DNA from: Actinomadura litoris
Lineage (GTDB): Bacteria; Actinomycetota; Actinomycetes; Streptosporangiales; Streptosporangiaceae
DNA: 64,000 nucleotides
Direction: 5' to 3'
NCBI RefSeq assembly: GCF_009733595.1
Contig: NZ_WOFH01000002.1
Coordinates: 496,001 to 560,000, forward strand
Shown: piece by piece, positions 26,681 through 35,176 of the stretch
How the letters are laid out: each line of letters begins with the position of its first letter
Numbering within the stretch: position 1 is the stretch's first letter
Program-made: the position numbers and the translations under genes
The notes under the pieces: model-generated
Told to the model about the DNA's origin: nothing
The model's database searches: none
What the model saw: the letters and a program-made list of their open reading frames with translations, nothing else

Positions 26681-27652
26681 TTACACGAGGGCCGCCTCGT
26701 TGAGAAGGGTGAGTTCCCTAACAACGTGGGTTCTCTGGTTCTCATCGCACTCGGGTCCGCAGGGATGGGGGAGTTGGACGGCCTCGACGACCGCCCGGTA
26801 ACGGCTCCGCCGACTGGTGACGACCACCGAGTACCGGGACGTCCCGTTCGGGGGCCCCGGGGCCGGGTCGACCGATTCCACGGTCACCGCGTCCAGCGCG
26901 AGCCGTCCGGTGGCCGCGCGGACGTGGTGCTCGGCCGCCTGCGCCGGTTCGGGAGTTCCGGCGCGGCCGCGCAGCCGGTCCAGGACGACCTCGCCGCGCA
27001 GGTAGGCGTGCACCGCCGCGGCGGCCTCGGCCTCTCCGAGGTCGCCGTAGCAGAGCCCGTGCGGGAGGCAGACCAGGTTCGCGGCGAACCGGTCGCCCCC
27101 GACATGAGTGGTCTCCCAGACGAGGCGGCCGAAACGTCGCGTGAGCGCTCGGGCCAGCGGGGCGCCCGTCCGCGCGCAGCAGGCGTTGCGGCGCCCGTGC
27201 GTGCAGACCAGCAGGACCGGTTCGTGGACCGGCTCGCCGAATCCCGGGCGGACGCCCGCCGCGAGCGCGTCGAGGTCGAGCCCGGCGAGTTCGGCCGGGC
27301 CGGCCAGCTCGCGCCCCTCCATCCACACCGTGTCGCCCTGCGAGTACGCGGCGTAGACCTGGAGCGGCGGCGTCGGGCGCCTGCGTCCCGACCGGCGGAT
27401 GAGCTGGGGGCGGACGCCCTTGGCCTGCGCGGCCCGGACGGTGTCGGCGACCAGGTCGTTCCGGGGGGTGTGGGGGGTCGCCCCCCCGCGCGGGCCCGGG
27501 CCGGGGGCGGTGATCTGCTCGATCCGCTCCGGCCAGGGCCCGGGGTGCTCGATCAGGAGCCAGGAGCGCGCCTTCGTCGTCGCGCTCGCCGCGCACGGCC
27601 GCTCGCCGGTGTGGCTTCCCGGACAGTGCGCGCAGCCCTTACCACGCGTCAA
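26681..27652 (-). CDS. Sucrase/ferredoxin-like (Apd1/Aim32-type) protein
   Basis: 323 residues. VCTHGRRNACCARTG and THVGGDRFAANLVCLPHGLCY match the C-terminal thioredoxin-like [2Fe-2S] domain in which two Cys and two His bind the cluster. The N-terminus has GCAHCPGS, possibly a further metal site. In actinobacteria such proteins are linked to iron/siderophore metabolism and may serve in ferric reduction; here that is supported by an almost perfect iron box upstream. Start ATG 27652. Confidence 0.85.
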   Translation of the reverse strand: MTRGKGCAHCPGSHTGERPCAASATTKARSWLLIEHPGPWPERIEQITAPGPGPRGGATPHTPRNDLVADTVRAAQAKGVRPQLIRRSGRRRPTPPLQVYAAYSQGDTVWMEGRELAGPAELAGLDLDALAAGVRPGFGEPVHEPVLLVCTHGRRNACCARTGAPLARALTRRFGRLVWETTHVGGDRFAANLVCLPHGLCYGDLGEAEAAAAVHAYLRGEVVLDRLRGRAGTPEPAQAAEHHVRAATGRLALDAVTVESVDPAPGPPNGTSRYSVVVTSRRSRYRAVVEAVQLPHPCGPECDENQRTHVVRELTLLNEAALV

Positions 27653-27683
27653 CGAACAACCCCCGCCCCGATCCTTGGTCCTC

Positions 27684-27702
27684 TTAGGTTAGGTTAACCT
27701 AA
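27684..27702 (-). promoter_or_regulatory. IdeR/DmdR iron box
   Basis: TTAGGTTAGGTTAACCTAA matches the DtxR/IdeR consensus TTAGGTTAGGCTAACCTAA at 18 of 19 positions. It lies 32 bases upstream of the sucrase/ferredoxin-like start and overlaps the last codons of the upstream glpD gene. With iron present the repressor would bind and shut the gene off. Confidence 0.9.
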
Positions 27703-29312
27703 TTAATCTTCCGGAGGCCAATCGGGGTGGCCGACCTCACCCCGAGGGCTCCAAGGAGTGCCTCCGCCGTCGGCAGCGCGGCGGCGCGATCGGCGTCGAC
27801 GAGCCCGACGCGGGTCCGGCGGTCGAGCAGGTCGGCGGCGTCCAGCGCGCCCTCGTGCAGCGCGCCCCAGGCCAGTTCCGCGCCCAGCACCGGCAGGCCA
27901 GGGACGACCGGTTCCAGCAGGCCCGGATCCGTGTCGGCGAGCGCGGCCAGCAGCGGCGCCTCGGTCCCGTACCGCTGGACGAGGCGCCGCGGGGCGTCCA
28001 GCGCCGCGAGCCGGGCCGGGGCCGCCGCCCCGACGAGCGGGAGGCGCGCCGTGCGGCAGGGCCCGGCGTCCAGGCCGCGCGCGGCCACGGCCGCGTCCAC
28101 GGCGTCCCGCGCCATCCGCCGGTAGGCGGTGAGCTTGCCGCCGACGACGGTGACGACCCCGTCCCGCGAGGTCAGGACGGCGTGCCGCCGGGACAGGTCG
28201 GCGGTGTCGCCGTCCCGCCCCGGGTCGAGCAGGGGGCGCAGCCCGGCGAACGCGCCGACCACGTCCTCGGGCCGCAGCGGCACCTCCAGCGCCGAGGCGA
28301 GGACGTCCAGCAGGAACCCGATCTCCTCCCGGGTCGCGCTCGGGACGTCGGGGATCGGGCCGTCGGCGGGCTCGTCGGTGAGCCCGGCGTACACGCGGCC
28401 GTCGCCCTGCGGCAGCACCAGGAGGAACCGGCTGCGCGCGCCCGGCACCGGGATCTGGAGCCCGGCCTGGAGCCCGCCCAGCGCCTCCGCGCGGACCACC
28501 AGGTGGGTGCCCCGCGAGGGGCGCAGCGCCACCCCGTCCACCAGGCCGCCCGCCCAGACCCCGGCCGCGTTGACGACCGCGCGCGCCCGGACGGTGATCT
28601 CCGCGCCGGTCGCCTCGTCCCGGACGAGCGCGCCGTCGCCCGCGAGCGCCACCGCGCGGCAGCGGGTCAGGACGCGGGCGCCGTGCGCGGCGGCGGTGCG
28701 GGCGAGGGCGGTGACCAGGCGCGCGTCGTCGGCGAGCTGCCCGTCCCACGACAGCAGCCCGCCGCGCAGCCCGTGCCGGCGCAGCGCGGGCGCGAACCGC
28801 AGCGCCTCGACGGCCGACAGGCGGCGGGGGCCCGGCAGCACCGAGCGCGGGGTGCGGGCGGCGAGGCGCAGCGCGTCCCCGGCCCGCGTCCCGGCGCGCA
28901 CGAGCGCGGCCTGCGGGCGCGACACCAGCGGCGTCAGCGGCAGCACGAACGGCAGCGCGCGGACCAGGTGCGGGGCCGTCCGGCACATCAGCACGCCGCG
29001 CTCGACGGCGCTCTCGTGCGCCACGTCCACCTGGCCCGCCGCCAGGTAGCGCAGGCCGCCGTGCACCAGCTTGGAACTCCAGCGGGACGTGCCGAACGCC
29101 AGGTCGTGCGCGTCGACGGCGGCGACCGACAGGCCCCGGGACGCGGCGTCCAGCGCCACCCCGGCGCCGGTCACGCCGAGCCCGACGACCAGCACGTCCA
29201 CGACCTCGTCCGGCAGCGCGGCCAGCTCCCGCTCGCGGCGGGCGGCGTTCAGGGACGACCGCACGGGGCGGTTCTGGGGGGTCGGGCCCCCGCGAAGAGC
29301 CGGCTTCGTCAT
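27699..29312 (-). CDS. glpD: Glycerol-3-phosphate dehydrogenase (FAD)
   Basis: 537 residues. The FAD dinucleotide fold GLGVTGAGVALDAASRGL is followed by SRWSSKLVHGGLRYL, VVNAAGVWAGG, GLTDEPADGPIPD and VVGGKLTAYRRMA, all GlpD landmarks, with a helical C-terminal domain. It oxidises glycerol-3-phosphate to DHAP at the membrane, feeding quinones. The ATG overlaps the tetR stop by four bases (ATGA). DHAP is also the precursor of the substrate of AGPS enzymes, one of which is encoded divergently. Confidence 0.92.
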   Translation of the reverse strand: MTKPALRGGPTPQNRPVRSSLNAARRERELAALPDEVVDVLVVGLGVTGAGVALDAASRGLSVAAVDAHDLAFGTSRWSSKLVHGGLRYLAAGQVDVAHESAVERGVLMCRTAPHLVRALPFVLPLTPLVSRPQAALVRAGTRAGDALRLAARTPRSVLPGPRRLSAVEALRFAPALRRHGLRGGLLSWDGQLADDARLVTALARTAAAHGARVLTRCRAVALAGDGALVRDEATGAEITVRARAVVNAAGVWAGGLVDGVALRPSRGTHLVVRAEALGGLQAGLQIPVPGARSRFLLVLPQGDGRVYAGLTDEPADGPIPDVPSATREEIGFLLDVLASALEVPLRPEDVVGAFAGLRPLLDPGRDGDTADLSRRHAVLTSRDGVVTVVGGKLTAYRRMARDAVDAAVAARGLDAGPCRTARLPLVGAAAPARLAALDAPRRLVQRYGTEAPLLAALADTDPGLLEPVVPGLPVLGAELAWGALHEGALDAADLLDRRTRVGLVDADRAAALPTAEALLGALGVRSATPIGLRKIN

Positions 29313-29914
29313 GGTGCGAGCATCCGGTCGAGGACGGCGCGCAGCTCCGTGTCGAGCGCCTCGGGGGACAGCTCCGGGTCGTCGCCGGTCACCGTCGGGC
29401 CCGACAGCGCGAACGACTGGACGACCAGCAGCACCGCGCGCGCCTGCCGCCCGGGGTGGCCCGCGCGGACCGTCCCGTCGTCCTGGCCCGCCCGCAGCGA
29501 CTCCTCGAACAGCTCCAGGAACGCGTGCTGGCTCGCGCCGAGGCGGTCCAGGACGTAGGGGAGCAGCAGCTCGGGGTCCACCTCGACGATCTTGCGGAGC
29601 AGCGGGTGGGCGCGGAACGCCCGCACGCCCGCGACCAGGCCGTCCACCAGCCGGGGCCGGACGGCGCGGCCGTCGTCGGGCGGGTGGACGTCGGCCGCGA
29701 TCCGGGTCCACTCGCGGGTCATCAGGTCCGCGACGATCGTCCGGACGTCGGGCCAGCGCCGGTACAGCGTCATCCGGGAGACGCCCGCGCGGCGGGCGAT
29801 GTCGGTGAGCGTGGTGCGGCGCACGCCGACGGCCAGCACGCAGTCGCGCGCGGCGTCCAGGACGGCGTCGCCGGCGGTCCGGCCGGCCGCAGTGTTGTGA
29901 CGGTTAGACGTCAT
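29309..29914 (-). CDS. TetR-family regulator
   Basis: 201 residues. N-terminal helix-turn-helix: AVLDAARDCVLAVGVRRTTL, TDIARRAGVSRMTLYRRWPD; the C-terminal ligand domain is unassigned. It is in one operon with glpD (4-base overlap) and divergent from the AGPS-like gene, 34 bases between the start codons, so it very probably controls both directions. The corresponding M. tuberculosis arrangement places a TetR gene (Rv2250c) at the same spot. Confidence 0.9.
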   Translation of the reverse strand: MTSNRHNTAAGRTAGDAVLDAARDCVLAVGVRRTTLTDIARRAGVSRMTLYRRWPDVRTIVADLMTREWTRIAADVHPPDDGRAVRPRLVDGLVAGVRAFRAHPLLRKIVEVDPELLLPYVLDRLGASQHAFLELFEESLRAGQDDGTVRAGHPGRQARAVLLVVQSFALSGPTVTGDDPELSPEALDTELRAVLDRMLAP

Positions 29915-29922
29915 GTGTCACA
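29896..29922. promoter_or_regulatory. Possible TetR operator in the glpD-tetR / AGPS divergent region
   Basis: TGTGAC (29896) and GTCACA (29917) form a separated inverted repeat across the tetR start, followed by GTGTAAGCAC. Because only 34 bases separate the divergent genes, the operator has to be here or inside the ends of the genes. The exact site is not certain. Confidence 0.35.
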
Positions 29923-29948
29923 GTGTAAGCACAGGACCGGGAGGCGCG

Positions 29949-31556
29949 GTGGAGGCACGGGACATGCTGTGGAGCGGCTGGGGCGATCCGGCCCGCGCCG
30001 AACCGCTGCCGGAGGCCGTGGTCGGGCTGCTGCGCGACCTGCTCGGGGTGCGCCCCGCCGGGGCGCCGCCGGTCGCGCTGGCGGAGGTGAGGGTCCCGCC
30101 CTGCCGCCTCGATCCCGCTGATCTGGACGCCCTCGCCGCGACCGCCCCCGTGCGCACGGACGCCGAGTCGCGCGTCCGGCACACCCGGGGCAGGTCCACC
30201 TCCGACCTGCTGCGGATACGCGCCGGCGACGCCTCGGACGCGCCCGACGCGGTCGTGCTGCCCGGCACCCACGACGAGGTCCTCGCCGTGCTGCGCGCCT
30301 GCGCGGCCCGGGGCGTCGCGGTCGTCCCGTTCGGCGGCGGGACCTCGGTCGTCGGCGGCCTCGCCCCGCGCGGCGGCGCGTCCGGCGGGTCCGGCGCGTT
30401 CGTCGCGCTCGACCTGCGGCGCATGAACGCCCTCCTGGCGCTGGACGGGACGTCCCGGACGGCCGTCCTGCAACCGGGCCTGCGGGCGCCCGACGCGGAG
30501 GCGCTGCTGGCCGCGCGCGGCTACACGCTCGGGCACTTCCCGCAGTCCTACGAGTGGGCCACGGTCGGCGGGTTCGCGGCGGCGCGCTCCAGCGGGCAGG
30601 CGTCGGCCGGGTACGGGCGGTTCGACGACATGGTCGTGGCGCTCACCGCCGCCACCCCCGAGGGCACGCTGGACCTCGGCCGCGCGCCGAGGTCGGCGGC
30701 CGGGCCCGACCTGCGGCAGCTCGTCCTCGGCTCCGAGGGCGCGTTCGGCGTGATCACGTCGGTGACCGTGCGGATCCACCCGGTGCCGGAGGAACGCTCC
30801 TACGAGGGCTGGCGCTTCGCCTCCTTCGACGAGGGCGCCGCCGCGCTGCGGCACCTCGCCCAGGACGGCCCGCTCCCCGCCGTGCTCCGGCTCGGCGACG
30901 AGGCCGAGACCATGGTCGGGCTCGCCGATCCCGCGCGGCTCGGGGCCCCGGGCGGCGCGGGCTGCCTGGCCGTCCTCGGGTTCGAGGGCACCGCCGCGGA
31001 CGTCGCCGCGCGGCGGGGGCGGGCCGCCCGCGTGCTGGCGCGGGCGGGCGGCGAGCCGCTCGGCGCCGCCCCCGGCGAGCGCTGGGAGCGGGGCCGCTTC
31101 GACGCCCCCTACCTGCGCGACGCGCTGCTGGACGCGGGCGCGTTCGCCGAGACGCTGGAGACGGCGACGTTCTGGTCGGGCCTGCCGGGCCTGTACGGGG
31201 CGGTGCGCCGGGCGCTGACCGACTCGCTGGCGGGCGCGGGCACGCCGCCGCTGGTCATGTGCCATATTTCGCACGTGTATCCGTCCGGGGCCTCGCTGTA
31301 CTTCACCGTCGTGTCCGCGCAGGGGGACGATCCGGTCGCGCACTGGGCGCGGGCCAAGGGCGCGGCCTGCGAGGCGATCCTCGCCGCGGGCGGGACGATC
31401 AGCCACCACCACGGCGTGGGCACCGACCACCGCGACTGGTACGCGCGGGAGGCCGGGCCGCTCGGCGCGGCGCTGCTGCGCGCCGTCAAGGAGCGCCTCG
31501 ACCCGGCCGGCGTGCTGAATCCCGGCGTCCTCGTCCCGCCGGCGGCGGGGGAGTAG
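29949..31556 (+). CDS. FAD-linked oxidase of the alkyl-DHAP synthase (AGPS) type
   Basis: 535 residues. FAD_binding_4 domain (VVPFGGGTSVVGGLAP, GHFPQSYEWATVGGFAAARS, LVLGSEGAFGVITSV), cap domain with MCHISHVYPSGASLYFTVV, and the C-terminal HHHGVGTDH His triad that is catalytic in AGPS. AGPS replaces the acyl chain of acyl-DHAP by a fatty alcohol, making ether lipids. Bacterial ether lipid formation by this actinobacterial branch is not established as far as I know. GTG 29949 (GGGAGG upstream) or ATG 29964 could be the start. Five bases before the kinase gene. Confidence 0.85.
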   Translation: MEARDMLWSGWGDPARAEPLPEAVVGLLRDLLGVRPAGAPPVALAEVRVPPCRLDPADLDALAATAPVRTDAESRVRHTRGRSTSDLLRIRAGDASDAPDAVVLPGTHDEVLAVLRACAARGVAVVPFGGGTSVVGGLAPRGGASGGSGAFVALDLRRMNALLALDGTSRTAVLQPGLRAPDAEALLAARGYTLGHFPQSYEWATVGGFAAARSSGQASAGYGRFDDMVVALTAATPEGTLDLGRAPRSAAGPDLRQLVLGSEGAFGVITSVTVRIHPVPEERSYEGWRFASFDEGAAALRHLAQDGPLPAVLRLGDEAETMVGLADPARLGAPGGAGCLAVLGFEGTAADVAARRGRAARVLARAGGEPLGAAPGERWERGRFDAPYLRDALLDAGAFAETLETATFWSGLPGLYGAVRRALTDSLAGAGTPPLVMCHISHVYPSGASLYFTVVSAQGDDPVAHWARAKGAACEAILAAGGTISHHHGVGTDHRDWYAREAGPLGAALLRAVKERLDPAGVLNPGVLVPPAAGE

Positions 31557-31560
31557 CGCG

Positions 31561-32490
31561 GTGGAGGCCCGGCGGGGGACCCCGCGCGCGTTCACCGCGA
31601 TCGTCAACCCGGCGGCGGGCGGCTCCGCGCCCGCCCGGACGCTGATCCCGCTCGCCCGGCTGCTGCGCGCCGCGGGCGCCGACGTCGCCGTCGAGTACAG
31701 CCGCGGGCTGGAGCACGCGGCCGCGCTCGCGCGCGCCGCCGCGGGCGCCGGACGGGTCGTCCTCGGGGTCGGCGGCGACGGCATGGTCGGCCGCGTCGGC
31801 GGCGCCCTCGCCGGGACGGACGCGGTCCTCGGCGTCGTCCCCGCCGGGCGCGGCAACGACTTCGCCCGGCAGCTCGGCGTCCCGTCCGACCCGGAGCGGC
31901 TGGCCCCGCTGCTGCTGGACGGCGCGCCGCGCGCCGTGGACGCCATCGAGGCCAACGGCACGGCCGTGCTCGGCAGCGTCTACGCGGGCGTGGACGCGGT
32001 CGCCAACCGCAACGCCAACCGGGCGCGGGTGCTGCGCGGGTCCGCCGCCTACTACGCCGGGGCCCTGCGCGCGATCGCGACGTGGCGCCCGGCGGACTAC
32101 CGGGTGACCGTGGACGGCGCGGAGCACCTGCGGCAGGGCTACACCGTCGTCGCCGCGAACTCCGGCTACTACGGGTCCGGCAAGCACATCGCGCCGGGCG
32201 CGCGCGTGGACGACGGGCTGCTCGACGTCGTCCTCATCCGGCGGGCGCCCCGGACGCTGTTCTTCGCCGTCATGCGCGAGCTGGAGGACGGCGCGCACGT
32301 CCGGCGCCCCGAGGTCGAGGTGCTGCGCGGGCGGGAGGTGCGGATCGAGCTGGCGGGGCCGTCCGCCGCGTCCGGGCGGAGGCTGCCCTACGGCGCCGAC
32401 GGCGAGCTGCCCGGCGTCCTGCCGGTGACCGCCCGGGTACTTCCGGGCGCGCTTCGGATGCTCGCCCCGGCCCCCGTGACGGCACTCTGA
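31561..32490 (+). CDS. Diacylglycerol/lipid kinase
   Basis: 309 residues of the DagK catalytic family: TAIVNPAAGG, LGVGGDGMVG (nucleotide-binding GGDG) and VVPAGRGNDFARQLG, then a beta-rich C-terminal domain with YYGSGKHIAPGARVDDG. It phosphorylates diacylglycerol or a related lipid with ATP. Operon with the AGPS-like gene; in M. tuberculosis the equivalent gene (Rv2252) has been tied to phosphatidylinositol-mannoside supply. GTG start directly after the previous stop. Confidence 0.88.
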   Translation: MEARRGTPRAFTAIVNPAAGGSAPARTLIPLARLLRAAGADVAVEYSRGLEHAAALARAAAGAGRVVLGVGGDGMVGRVGGALAGTDAVLGVVPAGRGNDFARQLGVPSDPERLAPLLLDGAPRAVDAIEANGTAVLGSVYAGVDAVANRNANRARVLRGSAAYYAGALRAIATWRPADYRVTVDGAEHLRQGYTVVAANSGYYGSGKHIAPGARVDDGLLDVVLIRRAPRTLFFAVMRELEDGAHVRRPEVEVLRGREVRIELAGPSAASGRRLPYGADGELPGVLPVTARVLPGALRMLAPAPVTAL

Positions 32491-32617
32491 CCTGCTGTCT
32501 CACAAAAGTTCGAGATTTGGACCCCTCGTTTGGGTCGATTTACGCGTGCATTACGGCTCCACGGATAGCGTCGTTAACGTCCCGTTTCGGGACCTTGGGG
32601 CCGTCTGTGGAGGCATC

Positions 32618-32824
32618 ATGGGAAGGCGACTGCTCGCCGTTCTGGGGGGACTCATGATGACCACGGACGCCCTCGTCGTGGTGGCGCCGGCGTCCCTGGG
32701 GGTGGCGTCGGCGCCCACGACTCTCCGGAGCCGCGGAGCCGCGCGCGCGGCGCGCGTCCGCCCCGTCCCGATCCGGAGCCTCACCGCCGCCCCGGCCGCG
32801 GCCCATACCGCATTGATCGTGTGA
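32618..32824 (+). CDS. Possible 68-residue secreted peptide
   Basis: MGRRLLAVLGGLMMTTDALV resembles a signal peptide, with Ala-rich segments after it and a basic middle (RSRGAARAARVRPVP). GTGGAGG precedes the ATG with good spacing, which is the main reason to list it. No homology recognised, and the stop codon lies inside the CRP-like site, so it may be spurious. Confidence 0.4.
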   Translation: MGRRLLAVLGGLMMTTDALVVVAPASLGVASAPTTLRSRGAARAARVRPVPIRSLTAAPAAAHTALIV

Positions 32825-32835
32825 TGGGGATCACG
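32820..32835. promoter_or_regulatory. CRP/GlxR-type binding site upstream of DUF485-actP
   Basis: TGTGATGGGGATCACG fits TGTGA-N6-TCACA with one mismatch, and TAGCAT, a possible -10, begins five bases downstream. Corynebacterial GlxR and mycobacterial Crp bind such sites and control acetate metabolism, which fits the acetate symporter that follows. The short gap to the -10 would suit repression. Confidence 0.6.
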
Positions 32836-32984
32836 GTCTAGCATCGGGGTCGCATCAGGCGGGTCTCCGTTCTCACACCTGTGCCACCTTCTCGGCCATC
32901 TGGCCTGCATCGGCCAACTTCGTAGGGCATCGTTACCGCGATTCTCGGTGAGATTCGCAGTGTGATCGTTTGGCGGAGGTGGTC

Positions 32985-33431
32985 GTGACAACCGAGTCAT
33001 CAGGGCCGGGGTCCGCTTCAGGCGGACTCGACAACGCGGCCTACACGCAGATGAGGCAGTCGCCGGAGTTCGAACGGCTACGCCTGGCCTTCCGCCGTTT
33101 CGTCTTCCCCATGACGGTGGCGTTCCTGATCTGGTACCTGCTCTACGTCGTCCTGTCGGCGTACGCGCGGGGCTTCATGGGGCACAAGCTGTTCGGCGAG
33201 ATCAACGTGGCGCTGGTCTTCGGGCTGCTCCAGTTCGTCTCGACGTTCCTCATCGCCTGGCTCTACGAGCGGTACGCGCGCGGCACGCTCGAACCGCTGG
33301 CCTCCTCCGTGCGGGACACCCGCACGGGCGGCGGCGCGGGCGCGACCGCCGTCAAGGACCTCAAGAAGGGCGAGACGAAGACCGAGACGAAGTCCGAGAC
33401 GAAGTCCGAGTCCGAGGAGGACGGCGCGTGA
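32985..33431 (+). CDS. DUF485 membrane protein, partner of ActP
   Basis: 148 residues. YTQMRQSPEFERLRLAFRRF followed by two membrane segments (about 46-66 and 80-100) is the DUF485 pattern, found next to acetate symporters. The C-terminus is charged and repetitive (KTETKSETKSESEED). GTG start with GGAGGTGG upstream; the stop overlaps the actP start (GTGA). DUF485 proteins are thought to assist or regulate the symporter. Confidence 0.9.
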   Translation: MTTESSGPGSASGGLDNAAYTQMRQSPEFERLRLAFRRFVFPMTVAFLIWYLLYVVLSAYARGFMGHKLFGEINVALVFGLLQFVSTFLIAWLYERYARGTLEPLASSVRDTRTGGGAGATAVKDLKKGETKTETKSETKSESEEDGA

Positions 33432-35086
33432 GCCCCCAGCACCTCGCCGCCCCCGTGCTGGCGGCCTCCGACAGCGAGCACCGGACGATCTCCCTGGTGC
33501 TGTTCGCCCTGTTCGTGGCGCTCACCCTGTGGATCACCCTCTGGGCCTCGCGGCAGAACAAGACCGCAGCCGACTACTACGCGGGCGGGCGCGCCTTCAC
33601 CCCGCTCCAGAACGGCCTGGCCATCAGCGGCGACTACATGTCCGCCGCGTCGTTCCTCGGCATCGCGGGCCTGTTCGCGCTGTCGGGCTATGACGGCTTC
33701 CTGTACTCGATCGGCTTCCTGGTCGCCTGGCTGGTGGCGCTGCTGCTGGTCGCCGAGCTGCTGCGCAACTCCGGCCGGTTCACGATGGCCGACGTGCTGG
33801 CGTTCCGGATGCAGCAGCGGCCCGTCCGGGCGGCGGCCGGCATCTCCACGATCGTCGTGTCGATCTTCTACCTGCTCGCCCAGATGGTCGGCGCGGGCGC
33901 GCTGGTCGGCCTGCTGCTGGACGTCGACGGCGAGAGCGCCAAGATCTGGACGATCGTCGCCGTCGGCGCGCTGATGATCTTCTATGTGACCGTCGGCGGC
34001 ATGAAGGGCACCACCTGGGTGCAGGTGGTCAAGGCCGTCATGCTGATGACCGGCGCCGTCGTCATGACGGTCTGGGTGCTGTCCAAGTACAGCTTCAACC
34101 TCTCGGACCTGCTCAGCGACGCCGCCGACAAGAGCGGCAAGGGCGACAAGTTCCTCCAGCCGGGCCTGAAGTACGGCGCCACCACCGTGTGGTCCAAGCT
34201 CGACCTGCTCTCGCTCGGCCTCGCGCTCGTCCTCGGGACGGCGGGGCTGCCGCACATCCTCATCCGCTTCTACACCGTCCCGACCTCCCGCGCCGCCCGC
34301 ACCTCGGTCAACTGGGCGATCGGCATCATCGGCGTGTTCTACCTGATGACGCTGGTCATCGGCTTCGGCGCGGCGGCCCTCGTCGGCGGCAAGGCGATCG
34401 CCGCGCAGGACAAGGGCGGCAACACCGCCGCCCCGCAACTCGCCCAGGAACTCGGCGGCGGGGCGGGGTCGACCGGCGGCGCGGTCTTCCTGGCGATCAT
34501 CGCGGCGGTCGCGTTCGCGACGATCCTCGCGGTGGTCGCGGGACTCACGCTCGCCTCCTCGTCCTCGTTCTCGCACGACCTGTTCGCGAACGTGTTCAAG
34601 CGCGGCAAGGCCAGCGAGCGGGACGAGGTCGTGACCGCCCGGTACGCGGCCGTCGTCATCGGCGCGGTCGCGATCGTCCTGTCGATCTTCGCGCGCGGGC
34701 TGAACGTGGCGTTCCTGGTCGCGCTGGCGTTCGCGATCGCCGCGTCCGCGAACCTCCCGACGCTGCTGTTCTCGCTGTTCTGGAAGCGGTTCAACACCGT
34801 CGGCGCGGTCGCGGGCATCTACGGCGGCCTCGTCGCGGCGGTCGGGCTCGTGCTGCTCAGCCCGATCTGCTGGGGCGGCAAGACCGACACCCTGCCCAAG
34901 GGCAACGTGGACGCGCTGTTCAGCGAGACCACGGTCGCGCCCATCCCGTTGCAGAACCCCGGCCTGATCTCGATCCCGATCGGGTTCCTGTGCGCCTACC
35001 TCGGCACCGTCCTGTCCAAGGAGCGCACGGACGAGAAGTTCGCCGAACTGGAGGTCCGGTCGCTGACCGGAACCGGCGCGCACTGA
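33428..35086 (+). CDS. actP: Cation/acetate symporter ActP (SSS family)
   Basis: 552 residues, about 13 membrane segments. SRQNKTAADYYAGGRAFTPL followed by NGLAISGDYMSAASFLGI is the signature start of ActP; GMKGTTWVQVVKAVMLM, GLPHILIRFYTVP and NLPTLLFSLFWKRFNTVGAV follow in the expected order. It imports acetate and related short carboxylates with Na+ or H+. Coupled to the DUF485 gene by a GTGA overlap. A long hairpin follows 40 bases after the stop. Confidence 0.93.
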   Translation: MSPQHLAAPVLAASDSEHRTISLVLFALFVALTLWITLWASRQNKTAADYYAGGRAFTPLQNGLAISGDYMSAASFLGIAGLFALSGYDGFLYSIGFLVAWLVALLLVAELLRNSGRFTMADVLAFRMQQRPVRAAAGISTIVVSIFYLLAQMVGAGALVGLLLDVDGESAKIWTIVAVGALMIFYVTVGGMKGTTWVQVVKAVMLMTGAVVMTVWVLSKYSFNLSDLLSDAADKSGKGDKFLQPGLKYGATTVWSKLDLLSLGLALVLGTAGLPHILIRFYTVPTSRAARTSVNWAIGIIGVFYLMTLVIGFGAAALVGGKAIAAQDKGGNTAAPQLAQELGGGAGSTGGAVFLAIIAAVAFATILAVVAGLTLASSSSFSHDLFANVFKRGKASERDEVVTARYAAVVIGAVAIVLSIFARGLNVAFLVALAFAIAASANLPTLLFSLFWKRFNTVGAVAGIYGGLVAAVGLVLLSPICWGGKTDTLPKGNVDALFSETTVAPIPLQNPGLISIPIGFLCAYLGTVLSKERTDEKFAELEVRSLTGTGAH

Positions 35087-35126
35087 GCCCCTCCGGGATC
35101 GGCCAGGTCGCTTGACTGGCGGAACG

Positions 35127-35170
35127 CCTCCGGGACAGGCTGTGAGCTCTCCCTCACAGCCCCCGGAGGT
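35127..35170 (+). promoter_or_regulatory. Long hairpin enclosing the Shine-Dalgarno of the metallophosphoesterase gene
   Basis: CCTCCGGG (35127-35134) pairs with CCCGGAGG (35162-35169), and inside it GGCTGTGAG (35138-35146) pairs with CTCACAGCC (35153-35161), with a three-base bulge and a six-base loop: 17 pairs in all. The ribosome binding site GGAGGT (35165-35170) of the TTG start at 35177 is in the closing stem. It can act as terminator of actP, as a translational switch, or both. Confidence 0.75.
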
Positions 35171-35176
35171 GTTCTG

